From the NCBI GenBank assembly GCA_021030905.1, contig JAGFMI010000009.1, forward strand, positions 806,001 through 870,000: a stretch of 64,000 nt of DNA, given 5' to 3'. The stretch is from Pyrenula massariospora. Lineage: Eukaryota > Ascomycota > Eurotiomycetes > Pyrenulales > Pyrenulaceae. The notes beneath the pieces are model-generated. The model made no database searches and had not been told where the DNA came from. It worked only from the letters and a program-made list of their open reading frames with translations. Numbering within the stretch: position 1 is the first letter of the stretch; every line of letters begins with the position of its first letter. The position numbers were made by a program, and so were the translations under genes. Below, piece by piece: positions 11,894 through 22,716 of the stretch.

Positions 11894-12937
11894 ATGCAAG
11901 CCGTCAAGAATACCGTCGCCGAGAACCTTGGCGGCAAAGTCGGCGACGTAGCACACCAGCAAGCTTTGGCAGAACACCAGTTCTCTCTCAATGATGTGCC
12001 TGACCAAAGTGGCAAGGTGGCGGTCGTCACAGGAGGATCTGAGGGTATAGGTTACGCTGCGAGCTTCACGCTTCTGCGTGCCAACCTCACCAAACTCTTC
12101 ATGATATCAGTTGATGAGGGTACAAAAGAAGGTGCCATGGACGACATCAAATCCAACCTGGGAGCCGATGTTGCATCGCGGGTTGTCTGGTTCCAGTGCG
12201 ATATGGCAGACTGGAACAAAGTCGCGCAGGTCGCCAAGGAGATATCACAACATACGGACCGTATTGATATCCTGATCAACAACGCAGCCCGTGGGATCAT
12301 GACCTATCAATTGACCCCTCTTGGCGTCGATCGCCATATGGCCATCAACCACATAGCCCACGTCATCCTCACCTCGCACCTTCTCCCTATCCTCAAGAAA
12401 ACTGCTTCCGCCGGCCACACAGTCCGCATCCAGAATCAAGCCTCCAATGCTCACCAAGCAGCGCCCTCATCCACCAGATTCGCCTCCCTAGATGAGCTGA
12501 ACACCGACCTCGGCGCCAACGGCCAATATGGCCGCAGCAAGCTCGCCAACATCCTCTACTCGCGCTACCTTGCCCGGCACCTCACATCATCGCACCCCAA
12601 CATCCTCGCCAACGCCACACACCCCGGCTTCGTGGAGACGAAAATGTCCACACAGGACGTTCATGAACCATTCCCAATTGCGGGCTACGCCATGAGCAAG
12701 CTGATGGCTCCGATCAAGAAAGACCAATGGATGGGCGCGGTCAGTACGCTGTACGCTGCTACGGTGATCGAGAAGAGTGGAGAGTATATCTGTCCGCCTG
12801 CGGTGCCGGAGCCGGGGAATGCGATGAGCCAGGACGAGGCATTGGGGGAGCAATTGATGAAGTTGACGAGGGAGGTGGTGAAGGAGAAGACATATGAGCA
12901 GAGTGCGGCCAAGGGATGTCCATTTAAAGATTGTTAA
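11894..12937 (+). CDS. Short-chain dehydrogenase/reductase
   Basis: A 347-residue single-exon SDR. The frame is open further 5', but the peptide there is unlike the family and the ATG at 11894 (MQAVKNTVAENLGG) gives the usual length. The Rossmann motif TGGSEGIG lies at 46-53, NNAARG at the end of beta-4, and the catalytic pair is Tyr212 and Lys216 in YGRSK. It should oxidise or reduce an alcohol/carbonyl with NAD(P)(H); the substrate is unknown. The Ser-bearing strand reads QNQASNAH rather than the common NLSS form, so the catalytic Ser position is somewhat unusual. The C-terminus ends in a Cys-Pro-Phe-Lys-Asp-Cys peptide. The coding strand shifts from C-rich (12340-12650) to G-rich (12740-12910). 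Confidence 0.88.
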   Translation: MQAVKNTVAENLGGKVGDVAHQQALAEHQFSLNDVPDQSGKVAVVTGGSEGIGYAASFTLLRANLTKLFMISVDEGTKEGAMDDIKSNLGADVASRVVWFQCDMADWNKVAQVAKEISQHTDRIDILINNAARGIMTYQLTPLGVDRHMAINHIAHVILTSHLLPILKKTASAGHTVRIQNQASNAHQAAPSSTRFASLDELNTDLGANGQYGRSKLANILYSRYLARHLTSSHPNILANATHPGFVETKMSTQDVHEPFPIAGYAMSKLMAPIKKDQWMGAVSTLYAATVIEKSGEYICPPAVPEPGNAMSQDEALGEQLMKLTREVVKEKTYEQSAAKGCPFKDC

Positions 12938-13203
12938 TATATTTTGAACAACACAAAAACATTATTATCAAGAATTATATGATCACCTATCTAGCAATGT
13001 GGATCAATCAATGAAGCTGCTACCTGAACATACCTTTTCAAAGTGTTCGCTATCTGCGGTATCTTGTTGTAGCAGTCTCCGGAGTAACCTCCCTTTGGAC
13101 TTGGTAATGGAAAGATTGCTGTAAGCAAACGTGCATCCCCGGCATCAGTATGACTGTCAAAAACTGTTGCTTAAGATCAATACCAAATACCATTACCACA
13201 ATA

Positions 13204-14838
13204 CTACATCCTTTCAATCAAAACAGCCTCCGCTCTCCGTATATTCACTCCAACCGCGCCCCCTGCCGCAACAACTACCGTCTCATTTCCTCTTTTCCCA
13301 ACCTCTGCCCCGGACACCGTATCAAAACTCACCCCATCAACAGCAACCCCACTCTTTGCATTACTCCCCGGCGCCGTCATCCTCACCACCCTCACCACCT
13401 CCCCCTGCGCCCACCCCGTCTGGACCGTCACATTCCTCACCGGCCTTACCCCCGGACTCACAAACCTCGAATCCGTCGAGCTGATCGTACTCGGATTCGA
13501 CAACCCCTGGCTCGAATTCCAAACCCCCATATCCAACAACACCACCTTCTCCAACCCCCCACCCCCTCCCTGCCCCTGCACATAAAACGCATACCCCGAA
13601 AAATCACTCGCATTCGCATCCGGCAACGCCTTCACCCCCAACACACCCCCTCCCACCCCGTTCCCATCCCCAAGCACCCTCGCCACAAATATGTGACTAT
13701 AAAAATTCGCCCGCACCCCCGCCGTCAAACTCTGGCCTTGATAACTGTACGCGAGCGGCACCCACGCGCTATACTCACTGCTACTCCCCAGATGAAAAAA
13801 AACTTTGCTAATCCCCAAGCTCGCAGACAGGAACACGTAGTCCACGCCCCACAGCGCGGCCGCGAACACGTCGGACACGCCGCTGCGGCCCGAGCAGCTC
13901 GCGCTGTTGGTCTCGCCCATGACGAGGGCTGCGCCGGCGGATTCGGCGGCGGCTACGGCGGGGATGTATTGGGATACGTTTGTGTGGAGGACAAGATGGT
14001 TAGTGAGGAGGGTGAGGGAGAGGCGGGCGCGGCGGGGGGCGTCGCAGGTGGATTGGGGGTAGAGGTGGACGCTGAAAGTCGGGATGGGGGTGGTGGGGGT
14101 GTTAAGGAGGCCGGCGGCGGTGAGGCGCGGGATGGTCATGTCGTCGTTGTCGACGGATTGGTCGGGGACGAGCGGCGGGTCGGCGAAGACGGCGGCTTGG
14201 AAGAGCGGGGGGGAGGGGGAAGAGGTGTACCAGGCGGACTGGAGGAGGGAGGTGGAGAGGGCGCGGAATTGGGGAATGTAGTCGGACACGTTCCAGTGGG
14301 TGGCGGGGCGGTAGCCGTCGGAGACGTAGTGGTCGACTTCGTTGCCGAGCTCGAGGAGGGTGAGTTGGGGGCCGAGGGTGGAGGCGATGGATTGGGCTTC
14401 GGCGAGGGCGTTGGGCCAGGGGCCGGTGCGGTCGGCGAAGTTGAGGGTGTAGGTGAATTTGGTGCCTTTGGGGAAATATTTGGGGAGGGGTGTGTAGTAC
14501 CCGCTGGAGATGTTGAGGGCTTTGGGGCTGCTGCGGCTGGGGAGAAGCAGGTAGGGCTCAGTCTGATCGGCGTGGAAGTATGTGTAGTCAGAGCTTGAAC
14601 CTCCGATACGGATCTCGGGAGGAACGCCTATGAGATTCGTGATATAGGTCATGAGACCGGAGGTTAGGTTGCTCGCAATGTAGTCTCCTAGCCATAACGG
14701 TTCTATGCTGTACCCGTAAAGATTCGGGCCGACGGATCTTGCATTGGCTGGGCTGGGTATGGATATTGTGGCCTGGCTTAGAATACCTGTAGCCTGTACG
14801 ATGAGAAATGCGATCGAAAGAGAAAGTTCTGAGACCAT
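13204..14838 (-). CDS. GH79 family glycoside hydrolase (beta-glucuronidase type), secreted
   Basis: A single exon encodes 544 residues from the ATG at 14836-14838. The N-terminus (MVSELSLSIAFLIVQATGILS) is a signal peptide. The (beta/alpha)8 domain carries Glu167 in LELGNEVD, the expected acid/base, and Glu309 in VMGETNSASCSG, the expected nucleophile, in the arrangement of fungal GH79 beta-glucuronidases. The last 130 or so residues form the family's beta-domain. Many N-glycosylation sequons support secretion. It would remove glucuronic acid (or 4-O-methyl form) from arabinogalactan-type glycans; the exact specificity is inferred. The coding strand is C-rich in the 5' half (14550-13930) and G-rich in the 3' half (13800-13200), a striking switch inside one exon. 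Confidence 0.88.
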   Translation of the reverse strand: MVSELSLSIAFLIVQATGILSQATISIPSPANARSVGPNLYGYSIEPLWLGDYIASNLTSGLMTYITNLIGVPPEIRIGGSSSDYTYFHADQTEPYLLLPSRSSPKALNISSGYYTPLPKYFPKGTKFTYTLNFADRTGPWPNALAEAQSIASTLGPQLTLLELGNEVDHYVSDGYRPATHWNVSDYIPQFRALSTSLLQSAWYTSSPSPPLFQAAVFADPPLVPDQSVDNDDMTIPRLTAAGLLNTPTTPIPTFSVHLYPQSTCDAPRRARLSLTLLTNHLVLHTNVSQYIPAVAAAESAGAALVMGETNSASCSGRSGVSDVFAAALWGVDYVFLSASLGISKVFFHLGSSSEYSAWVPLAYSYQGQSLTAGVRANFYSHIFVARVLGDGNGVGGGVLGVKALPDANASDFSGYAFYVQGQGGGGGLEKVVLLDMGVWNSSQGLSNPSTISSTDSRFVSPGVRPVRNVTVQTGWAQGEVVRVVRMTAPGSNAKSGVAVDGVSFDTVSGAEVGKRGNETVVVAAGGAVGVNIRRAEAVLIERM

Positions 14839-15511
14839 GATTGCGTATGGACAATAGGAAGAAAGAGAAATCGCGTTAGAGAAAGCCTACCTTCTTACCT
14901 CGAGAAAACAGCCGTCAGCGCCCTTGGCGCGTTCTGTTAGGCTTTGAATAAGGAAGGTGTTGATTCCCGGATAAACATGAAGCGCTGCACAATGACGGCG
15001 ATTTCGCGATCAGGTACCTCTCATAGTCTTCAGGAAGATCTACTGCCAAGCCAAACAGGGAGGTCAAGCCTGCAGCGATGCGGGGGGGACTTCGGGTAAA
15101 CAATGCCACGACGAGCCGAGGAAACAATGGGCAACAGATGCAAATAAACCATACTTTCAAGAGCAAATCTTGGGATACTACCTCTAGGAAGGAAACATAT
15201 TCGGACTTTGCTGATCTTGGCTCTGGATATCAGATGCCACGAAAAGCAGGCTTCCAGCTGCATCGATTAGTCAGATAGCCATCTAGTTGCTATTATGTAG
15301 AAGGGTTCTGCTCATGTCCGATAGTGACGGTTTTGAAAATTCTCGGAAGACACAGTGCGGGTTCTCGCAGGCGAGGTTCAGCCATGAGATCATAAACGTT
15401 TTGATTTATCTCAAGATCTACCACAATCTTCATTTTGTGTTCTGATGTACTTGCGAGGATTATTTGTCTCATGGGCGAGCTCGCCGAGATATCGAGAGCG
15501 GTCTCTCTATA
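14839..15511. other. Intergenic
   Basis: This carries the GH79 upstream region and the BTB gene 3' flank. The small ORFs near 14915-15278 overlap on both strands and show no motif. Confidence 0.4.
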
Positions 15512-16342
15512 TCAAGGAAATGAGCTTGTGAGCATTTCTTCATACTGGTCGGTCCGGCGTGCAAGGTCCTTGACCAGTCTGCAAGCGATATCGCTGTTCT
15601 CGGCAAGAAGAGCCCTGAATTTGGCCTGTGCGATCAATGCCGATGCATGGCTAGCCATCTCCTCAATCGCTACTGCCTTGAGAGTATCGAAAAGTTGGGA
15701 TCTTTTGCGTTGCCAAACTCTTTTGACCCATTGCTCCCACTCTCTTATGACAAGGTCAAGGTCGCTCCTAACAGATCGATCGCCCACTTCGTGCAAGAGC
15801 CTTATTAAACGATTTTCCATCGCATTAGATAGCTGCGAGACGCCGTATCGATTGGCTATGTCAAGTAGTTCGAAAATGAAATGCAATGGGAATTCTGGTA
15901 GGTCTTCCAAGCCGCCTTGATCGTCGTCTTGCAGCAAGCGTAGGATATACATCATGACGAGTGGGTCCTCACGGTGGAATATGATGCCTAGTGCCTCCCC
16001 ATCCTTGATATCACGGAGTCAGATGTTTTCAAGCAGCTATTTGTAGCCTGCATCATGCACTTGAAGAGCACTTACAACAAGCCTATGGCTCCCCAATCCG
16101 TCTTCGATGATAGCCGTAAAGACCTCACTACAAACCCGTAGATTTTCTCGCCAGAGACGATATTCTGCGCCGTCGCGGGTGGTGGCTATGAGATCATATT
16201 CTGGCTTCCCCGTGTTGGCTTGGCTGCTAATCCAAGTCAGTACGATATCCCGTCAAGTCACAGCCGCTAGAGCTTACACTGGCTCGGAAGTCGTGTACGT
16301 GATTGTAGGAGGCAAAGGTCGAGTTTCGGCAGCCAATGTCAT
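15512..16342 (-). CDS. BTB/POZ domain protein
   Basis: Three exons, 16342-16278, 16226-16076 and 16003-15512, are joined by introns of 51 and 72 bp (GTAAGC...TTAG and GTAAGT...CAAG). The product is 235 residues. Joined, it reads as a BTB fold: YDLIATTRDGAEYRLWRENL starts the domain, followed by VCSEVFTAIIEDG and, after intron 2, EALGIIFHREDPLVMMYIL and ELLDIANRYGVSQLSNAMEN. This is typical of short fungal BTB proteins that are thought to mediate protein pairing or act as Cullin-3 adaptors; no second domain is present, so the partner is unknown. Both splice junctions keep the frame, which supports the model. The C-terminal 100 residues are helical and charged. Confidence 0.78.
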
Positions 16343-18233
16343 GGCTTTGAAGCTACTTCGTTTAAGGCCAAAATTGAAGCACGAATACCTGAGGTATTGT
16401 TTGTGCGAAAATCGCAGGGTTGAAGAGCTGGTAAAGTATTCGGAAAAACCAAGGAAAACGGTAAGAGAAAACCTGTAGTGAGCGGAAAGTCATGCATCCA
16501 AAGCCATTCATAGAGATTCCTTAGGATTCTGAATACCGTTTGTGTGTCTTATATCAGTAATGCTTGACGAATCCTAGTTTCAGATTTCCAAGTTTCAGAT
16601 ATCCAAGAACGTATTGTGTAGGAAAGCTAATGTTGAGATGCAGACAGTGTACGCTTAGGTACGCTTTGAAATGCGCGGTCATCACCTCAGTTGGTGATGA
16701 CCAGAGCTTCATTTCAAAAGTCTTGCCTCAAAAGAGACGGAGTGTTGCCTGACTGCAAAATCGGAGCCTAGGGAAAAGAGGAAAAAAGAGTTGACTTCTG
16801 AAGCCGCAAATCTATCCAAGGTCTTGGCATTAAAAACCCTAAAAATCTGCATCGCCATCACGGTGCTGCTCACTTCCCTCTTTCCATACTCATCCTTAAT
16901 CCTCCCTTCATAATCTGTTTCCGTTTTTTCTTCCTCTCCATTCACGTCGATCTCATTCCCCCCTCTCATCACCATCGTCACCATAATCCGGGATCGCCGA
17001 CGGCCCCATCCCAAGGGGACATTTGCGGTCTGGCCAACGACTGGCTCGCCTTTGGTTTGTGCAACGCGGCATTTCGTCGTTCCGCTTACGGAACTCTATC
17101 ACTCGTATTCGGTCGGAGATGAAGGCTTGGTCCTCTGACCAATCATATCAGGTGCATCTTCCCTCTGTTCATCTTGCCGATCTAAGGCTGGGGGATACGC
17201 TTCACCTGATTGGTTGCCAGAAGCAAGCACCCATTTCCAGCCGGATATGAGACATGACTCGGAGCGCGTGATGAGGCGTCAATTGAGGTACGTAAGAGCT
17301 ACAAGTAGGATTCTGCAGTCATGATTTAGGTGTATAATTGGCCCTTAGTAAAATAAGCTGTACCTTAGAGACACTGTTGTTCGGAACAACGATGTTCTGT
17401 CCGGAAAAGATTATAAGGCATGATGGGTCGATCTTACCCAAGAGGGAATTCGGAACGATGGTTTTTTGTCCAAAATTGTTGGGCCCTCGGGCTGAAACTC
17501 GACCAAAAGTGACCGGCCTCAGCATCGGCTTTGGGTTGCTCTTATTGGTATTTTATGTCAATTAGCTCATGACTCAGCCAGGCTGCAAGGTTACACACGG
17601 CTGAGTCATGTAAGGATGGAGAACCCTCATTCTGAGGCATGGACCCGGACTCTTAGTAAATCTCACAGCTTGAGCGTTTATGGGTTGTTTTGTTGTGTGC
17701 TGAAGATTTCCTGTATAGAAGTCATCTGTTTCTCTCTAAAGTTTGGGCTTAAGCAGCCAGAAAGAATGCCTTTTTCCTTACAGGACACCTTAGAAGTAAC
17801 CCTTTCCAGAAACAGGGCACCTAGCTGAGAAATCACGAGAAAGGTAAGCGCCTGTGCCTACAGAAAAGTCATAAATGCGTTATGATTGGTTTGACTCCAC
17901 AAAGGCAAGGCTGGAACACATCTCTTGCACAGGCTAAATTGCTTGGCATTTTGCTGTGAGATTATTTGCGCCATGAGGGTGTATTTGTGTTGGTTGAAGA
18001 CAATGTGTCACACCTAAGGAGGCGGAGTATGCATCGTGCTACATTGGATGGGTGGTACAGCATGCAACAGCTGAAGTGAACAGTGCACAGATGCGACGAG
18101 AATTGTATCCTCCTAACTAAAGCGCTCTAAAGGGCTGTCAACAAACTTATGAATCATAGGCAGAGGCACTTCAATGTTCGCACTGGAAGCCAGCGAACTT
18201 CCAATCTGAGAGCCTCAGCGATAGTACATCGAA
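16343..18233. other. Gene-poor stretch of about 1.9 kb
   Basis: Several ORFs of 60-120 codons occur on both strands but none has a motif or credible splicing. It contains a 12-bp inverted repeat (17568-17610) and a poor near-duplication around 17375-17484. Confidence 0.4.
17568..17610. repeat. 12-bp perfect inverted repeat with TGACTCA cores
   Basis: CATGACTCAGCC (17568-17579) and GGCTGAGTCATG (17599-17610) are exact reverse complements, 19 bp apart. Each arm contains the TGACTCA/TGAGTCA core that Gcn4/CpcA-type bZIP factors bind. It could equally form a hairpin. No gene starts immediately beside it. Confidence 0.7.
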
Positions 18234-19246
18234 ATGACGACGCCTTCGCCAACCCTCCCTGGCACCTTTACCCCTACGGCGCAGGGCTGTTATCGAACTG
18301 ATGACTTTTGGATATGGGACTATGAGAATCCACAAGACCGTCGTACGGTCCTCGGTGGTCCTTCAAAGACAACAAATTGTCTTCCATCGTCATGGGGCCC
18401 GATAGTGACGTATGCCGGTAGCGCATGTCCAATTGACTATACCGCAGCATGCCAGGCGTCAAGTCCACAGCCGGTAGTCACTTGTTGTCCTAGGTGAGCA
18501 GCGAGAGCCCAAACTCTCACCGAAATGTGCGGCTGAGCTGATGAAGTCACTGCTGGCCAGGATGGACAACTTTGACTGTGTGCAACTCCAGGTATTGAGT
18601 CCTGGAATACATGCTGAGCAGTTTCGCTGCGTTAGCCAGTGGACTAATAACGACACCATCGTGGTCACACAAACTGATTTCGTTCAAAATACACAGGCGG
18701 TGGAGACAAGGAACAGACAAACTACTCAGCATCTCCTCGCATTAGCCATTCTATTCGTCAGTCAGGTCAGTTCGGGAACCCCTTTACCATGTACGCTAGC
18801 TGCTGATACGTATTGCGATGCAGACAGAAACGAGCTCTATAACACCGGTATCTAGCTCATCCGCCACCAAATCTTCTTCATCCACAGCTGCCCCTTCATC
18901 CACATCTGCCCCTCCATCCCCCCCAATCCCCACTCCCAAGACCAAGGGCGGGTCGACGATCAACTCTGTCCAAGCAGTCGGCATCGGTGTCGGTGTGGGC
19001 GTAGGGATACCTTTCATAGCATTCCTTGCATGGCTCCTCCTTCGCCGGAAGAAGCCAGCACATAAGGCAGGGCAGCCTCCCCAGCCCGTCGAACTCCCAC
19101 ACCAGGCAGCCACCTTTTCATCAAGACCGACTCATTCCTCAAGGCCAATGGAGTCCAGCCTTTCGTCGAACCCTTACTCTTCGACTGAGCTACGAGGAAA
19201 TCTCAATCCGCAAGAACTTGCTAGCAGTGACTCCCGTAGGTCATAA
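18234..19246 (+). CDS. Single-pass membrane protein with Cys-rich ectodomain
   Basis: Three exons, 18234-18493, 18561-18765 and 18824-19246, have clean GTGAGC...CCAG and GTCAGT...GCAG introns (67 and 58 bp) and give about 295 residues. The first two exons encode a Cys-containing domain (CYRTDDFWIWDYE, CPIDYTAACQA, TCCPR, FRCVSQW, VVTQTDFVQNTQAVETR). After the second junction comes a Ser/Thr/Pro-rich linker, one TM helix (VGIGVGVGVGIPFIAFLAWL), a basic stop-transfer RRKK and a Pro/Ser-rich tail. Many ascomycetes have proteins of this layout, usually of unknown role and sometimes thought to sense the wall or surface. There is no obvious cleavable signal peptide. The order of domains makes sense only after splicing, which supports the model. 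Confidence 0.65.
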
Positions 19247-20013
19247 ACCTGAGCTTAAGGGATCTGGCACGGAAGATGCAGAATATCGGAGGTCTGCGTG
19301 AGAATTCTGCTTGGGTTGAGTCCGCGGAGGTGTGAATTGTTGATCCCGAAAGGATCCGCGCTCAATTTGGAGTGAACTCTGTTGCGCTGGGTTAGGGGGG
19401 TTGTCTCCTACGCAAAATCAGCACTCTGGAAAGGATCTTCGGTTCTGTCTAGATTTAATCGAATTGATCTGTCTGCCATTAATACAAGCGAATCTTCAAG
19501 GAGCCGTTAGACCGTTTTAACCGACCTGAATATGGGTATCAAACTTAAGACCTGTACGTCGCTATACGTGCGCCATTAGTGCAATCATTAAATCATGCTA
19601 AAATACAAAAACTTGCTCGCAGAATACTACATTTTGAACCCAACCGATAATACCATGCCATTGCTGGTCCAGTTCGTATGCCTAGTCCACTACACCAGCG
19701 TCAACTGGCGCCAACGTCTCCCTTTCCTCCTCCCTTCCTGCCGCTTTAGTCCTTGCACTACCGCCAATACTACTGATAAACTGAGAGCTGTACTGGCAGG
19801 CCTGTTGGATCCCTCAACGCTCTTAACTGCGAGCTGTTTACGAGGACTGGATCAGAATTCTAGGATAGGTTCCAAGAAGGGAACGGAACACGTTTTGGGC
19901 TACGGTGATTGGCTGATAGGTGATATACGTGCAAACTTTAACCAAGGTTGAGATCTTAGTGATTGGCTAGTCTGTATAGGTCCTATAGAGACTAGTTAAA
20001 GCTACTTTGAGGT
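19247..20013. other. Intergenic
   Basis: I see no supported gene. The plus ORF at 19595-19951 has no motif and no credible flanking exon. Confidence 0.35.
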
Positions 20014-20715
20014 CTAACGAGGCCTAATTGGAGCTGATCTGGATCTATATGGTTCTATTTTTGGCCTAGTACAACCCCGGCATGGCGCCTCGTTATGAGG
20101 AAGCCGAAACGGTGTAGGAACCATAATAATAATAATAATAATACTACTGATAAAGGTGCCATTTCCCATCCCGGAACACGCTCCAAATCCTTCGCAAAAC
20201 CCGTCCAGACTTTCTGTATCGCCGCACTCATGGCCGTCTACCACGTAGTCGCACTAATTTCTGCCTAATATGAGAACTGCTAATACATTCCAACATCATC
20301 GGAGATCTCCGAGCTGGGCGAACGGCTCGCTACGGGATAGCTCCGTGTTTCATATCGCTGCTTACAATACTGGCCTAGGAATACTTTCGACAAGCTCTCG
20401 CACCCTCTCTGGAGAGAAGCAGCGTTCCATCTCCCGCCGGATTTCGGCTTCATCTTGGCTGTTTACGTTCATGTCTCGTAAGAGGCCACTTAACTCTGCT
20501 CCTTCAGCTGAAGACTAGCTGGCGCCCAAAAGGCCTAAGTTGAAGTTGTCTTCAGTCAAAGACTGAATACACCACAGCACTCTGTCGAAAATTTCATTCT
20601 GGTGATATTTTCTAAATTCCATCCAATATTCAAGCAGACTTGAGCACCCATGAAAGGGGATGAGCGTGAAACGACGCCGCCATAATGGGGCACGAATGGA
20701 CACTTCATGGTCCAA
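20014..20715 (-). pseudogene. Gene relics: possible carboxylesterase tail and a second unknown frame
   Basis: Reading the minus strand from 20234 gives AAIQKVWTGFAKDLERVPGW, which resembles the C-terminal end of fungal type-B carboxylesterases, then runs into an (AAT)n microsatellite. Just upstream on the same strand, a frame from 20715 reads protein-like sequence to a TAG at 20515-20517 and continues in the same frame through GLLRDMNVNSQDEAEIRREM to a stop near 20366. Neither piece has a start or complete domain. I treat both as decayed host-gene fragments; the esterase call is weak. Confidence 0.25.
20123..20143. repeat. (ATA)n microsatellite
   Basis: Seven uninterrupted ATA/AAT units lie inside the relic described above. 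Confidence 0.9.
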
Positions 20716-22033
20716 GCTGTTCTCTACGACAGGGGATCGACACGAATTGAACGGTGGTACTATTCATGGGCAGTCATGCGACTGGCCCATCCCCGGGTCT
20801 GTTCTCAATTCTCCCGCGGCATTTCCATCACATAATGTATCATATGACGAAAGATTGCGAAGCCATGAAGTATGATCATCCATACGAGAGATCCGCCCTC
20901 ACAGCGTCCAGGTCAATCCCTCAAATCCTCGTTATGGGGGACAATTCTCAGCCACTGGTCGACCTCGACATTGAATATAAGTAGAGCCGAGCAAGAGAAA
21001 CGTAGCAATTGCAACCAGGCATGGTCTATATGCTTTAGAAAACCAAGCATGAGGTGGCAGTGAACCTCTGCGCGTGAAGTGGACGAACGGCATGAAGGGA
21101 AGATTCTTCGTTATCTTAGGGGTAAATGACTTTTAGGAATCGGTGCACCACGCTCCCTGTGCAGCACGTTTCATTAGCAGATGCTGATGGTGCCTTTTAC
21201 TCCCTGTTGTTGTATGCCGTCTATGTATTTGTTGAAAACCCCAAACCCAAATTCTGTTAACCTCGTTTCAGAGGTTTTGATTCTACCTGGCCCGGCATTG
21301 CTGCTCGCTGCTTTGTTTCTTAGAAGGGACCGATTTTCCTCGTCGAATCCAATCTTCAGGTATTTTTCTTTTTTCTTCCCCTTCCCTTCCAAAGGCCAGG
21401 ACTCCCAGAAAATGCTGCTCGATGAAGCCAGAGTATTTACCATGTGTCGCGTATCTGAAACTTTCAAACAAAGACTCTTCTTAGGTATATCACTAGCCTC
21501 CCTGTGAGGTGACTCCAACCTGGCTTCATGTTGTCTTGGTGTGTTTTTTGTTCCTCTTCAACATGTTTCTAAGCTCCAAATTTCGTTTCTCCAATGTGTA
21601 ACAACGAATGAGCTGGGACAGAACATCAACGTGCAAAGCAAGCTTTTCGCGACTCGGGAATGTCCGGGACAAGTTTCATCTTGGACAAAAACGATGCACT
21701 TCAGTGCAAAGACTTGTCTCGCTCTCAAGTCCGACGTGTCTTCAATTACACTGACGAAAGGGGCAGCAAACCTTACTTATAGCCACCCAACCAGCGACGA
21801 CAGACAGCAACAATCGTGGACTTCAGACAGTAATTTTTCCTACTTGCTGAACGCTCTTTTCCAAAAGGCCCCCCCCCCAAGACTTTACATTCTCGATTTA
21901 CAGAATCCAAAAGCTCTCCATTCCAACAAATCCCAACAACTGCCAATCAACATATTTCTTCCCATTATCAGCGAACAAACGCAATTCAGTCTACAACCCA
22001 ATCGCAGACAAAACCGACGACAAAGTGTCATCC
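20716..22033. other. Intergenic
   Basis: Only short overlapping ORFs occur. The last 250 bases before 22034 are C/A-rich like a fungal 5' leader, including a run of eight or more C near 21873. Confidence 0.35.
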
Positions 22034-22393
22034 ATGTCTACTCCAGACAGAACCTACGACGAACCGTACTTCCCCCACCCACTCGATCACAGCGTCTACC
22101 TTTTTCACCTCGACACCAAGCCATCGTTCTTCGTATACCACAAGTATTGCGAGTACGGCAAAGCCATCTATATTAATCCGGCAAAGAGGAGGCTGAAAGT
22201 AGAAGAATCCGGAGTTTCCTTGACGAATTGCTATTTGAAGATCGGATACGTGCGGCCGGAGTGGCTTGAAGATTTCGAAAAATTCGCTGCAGAGGAGTAT
22301 GTGGCGGGAATGGCTTTCTCGGCATGGAAGGACGCGGTGATGTATCGGACAGCGGCAGAGGGGGTCCGTCCCGTGGATTCGGTCGAAGGATGA
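22034..22393 (+). CDS. Small hypothetical protein
   Basis: The ATG at 22034 opens a 119-residue frame (MSTPDRTYDEPYFPHPLDHS...) that looks like a compact soluble protein: Tyr-rich N-terminus, then FVYHKYCEYGKAIYINPAKR, an EWLEDFEKFAAEEY helix and a short tail. There is no signal peptide, TM helix or motif I recognise. The pyrimidine/adenine-rich leader just upstream is typical of expressed fungal genes. I know no function; being a real gene is more likely than not. Confidence 0.5.
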   Translation: MSTPDRTYDEPYFPHPLDHSVYLFHLDTKPSFFVYHKYCEYGKAIYINPAKRRLKVEESGVSLTNCYLKIGYVRPEWLEDFEKFAAEEYVAGMAFSAWKDAVMYRTAAEGVRPVDSVEG

Positions 22394-22716
22394 TCTCAGG
22401 AGAATGAATTACTAGGGGATAGGTGATGGAAGGGAGCAGGTACCCATGAATCGTCGCTGCTGTTCAGAAAGATCAATGGGTGATGGAGAGATGGGATGAG
22501 ATGGAAAGGGGGGGGGTAGAAGGAACGTGTTGGTGGTAGAACTTGCTGAAAACAAATAAACCCGAAGAGCGATCTTATTATCGATAATGTAATTGCTATA
22601 TTCCAATACTCCCCGTACCTGATTATCCAGATCGATCTCGTCTGCTTTGGTCTTCTTTGTTTTGGTTTGTTTCCCCTATTTCCGCCCTCAGATGAACATA
22701 ACGTGACTACTTCTCG
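22394..22716. other. Convergent 3' region
   Basis: This spacer between convergent genes contains a G run near 22510 and nothing coding. Confidence 0.4.

Noticed and set aside
13150-14598. 482-codon plus-strand ORF over the GH79 gene
   Set aside because: It is the antisense shadow of the GH79 exon in a GC-rich tract, low-complexity Arg/Pro/His then Gly/Glu, with no domain.
17375-17484. Tandem duplication of a TTCGGAAC...TTTTGTCC segment
   Set aside because: Similarity between the two copies is patchy and gapped, so chance or old decay cannot be told apart.
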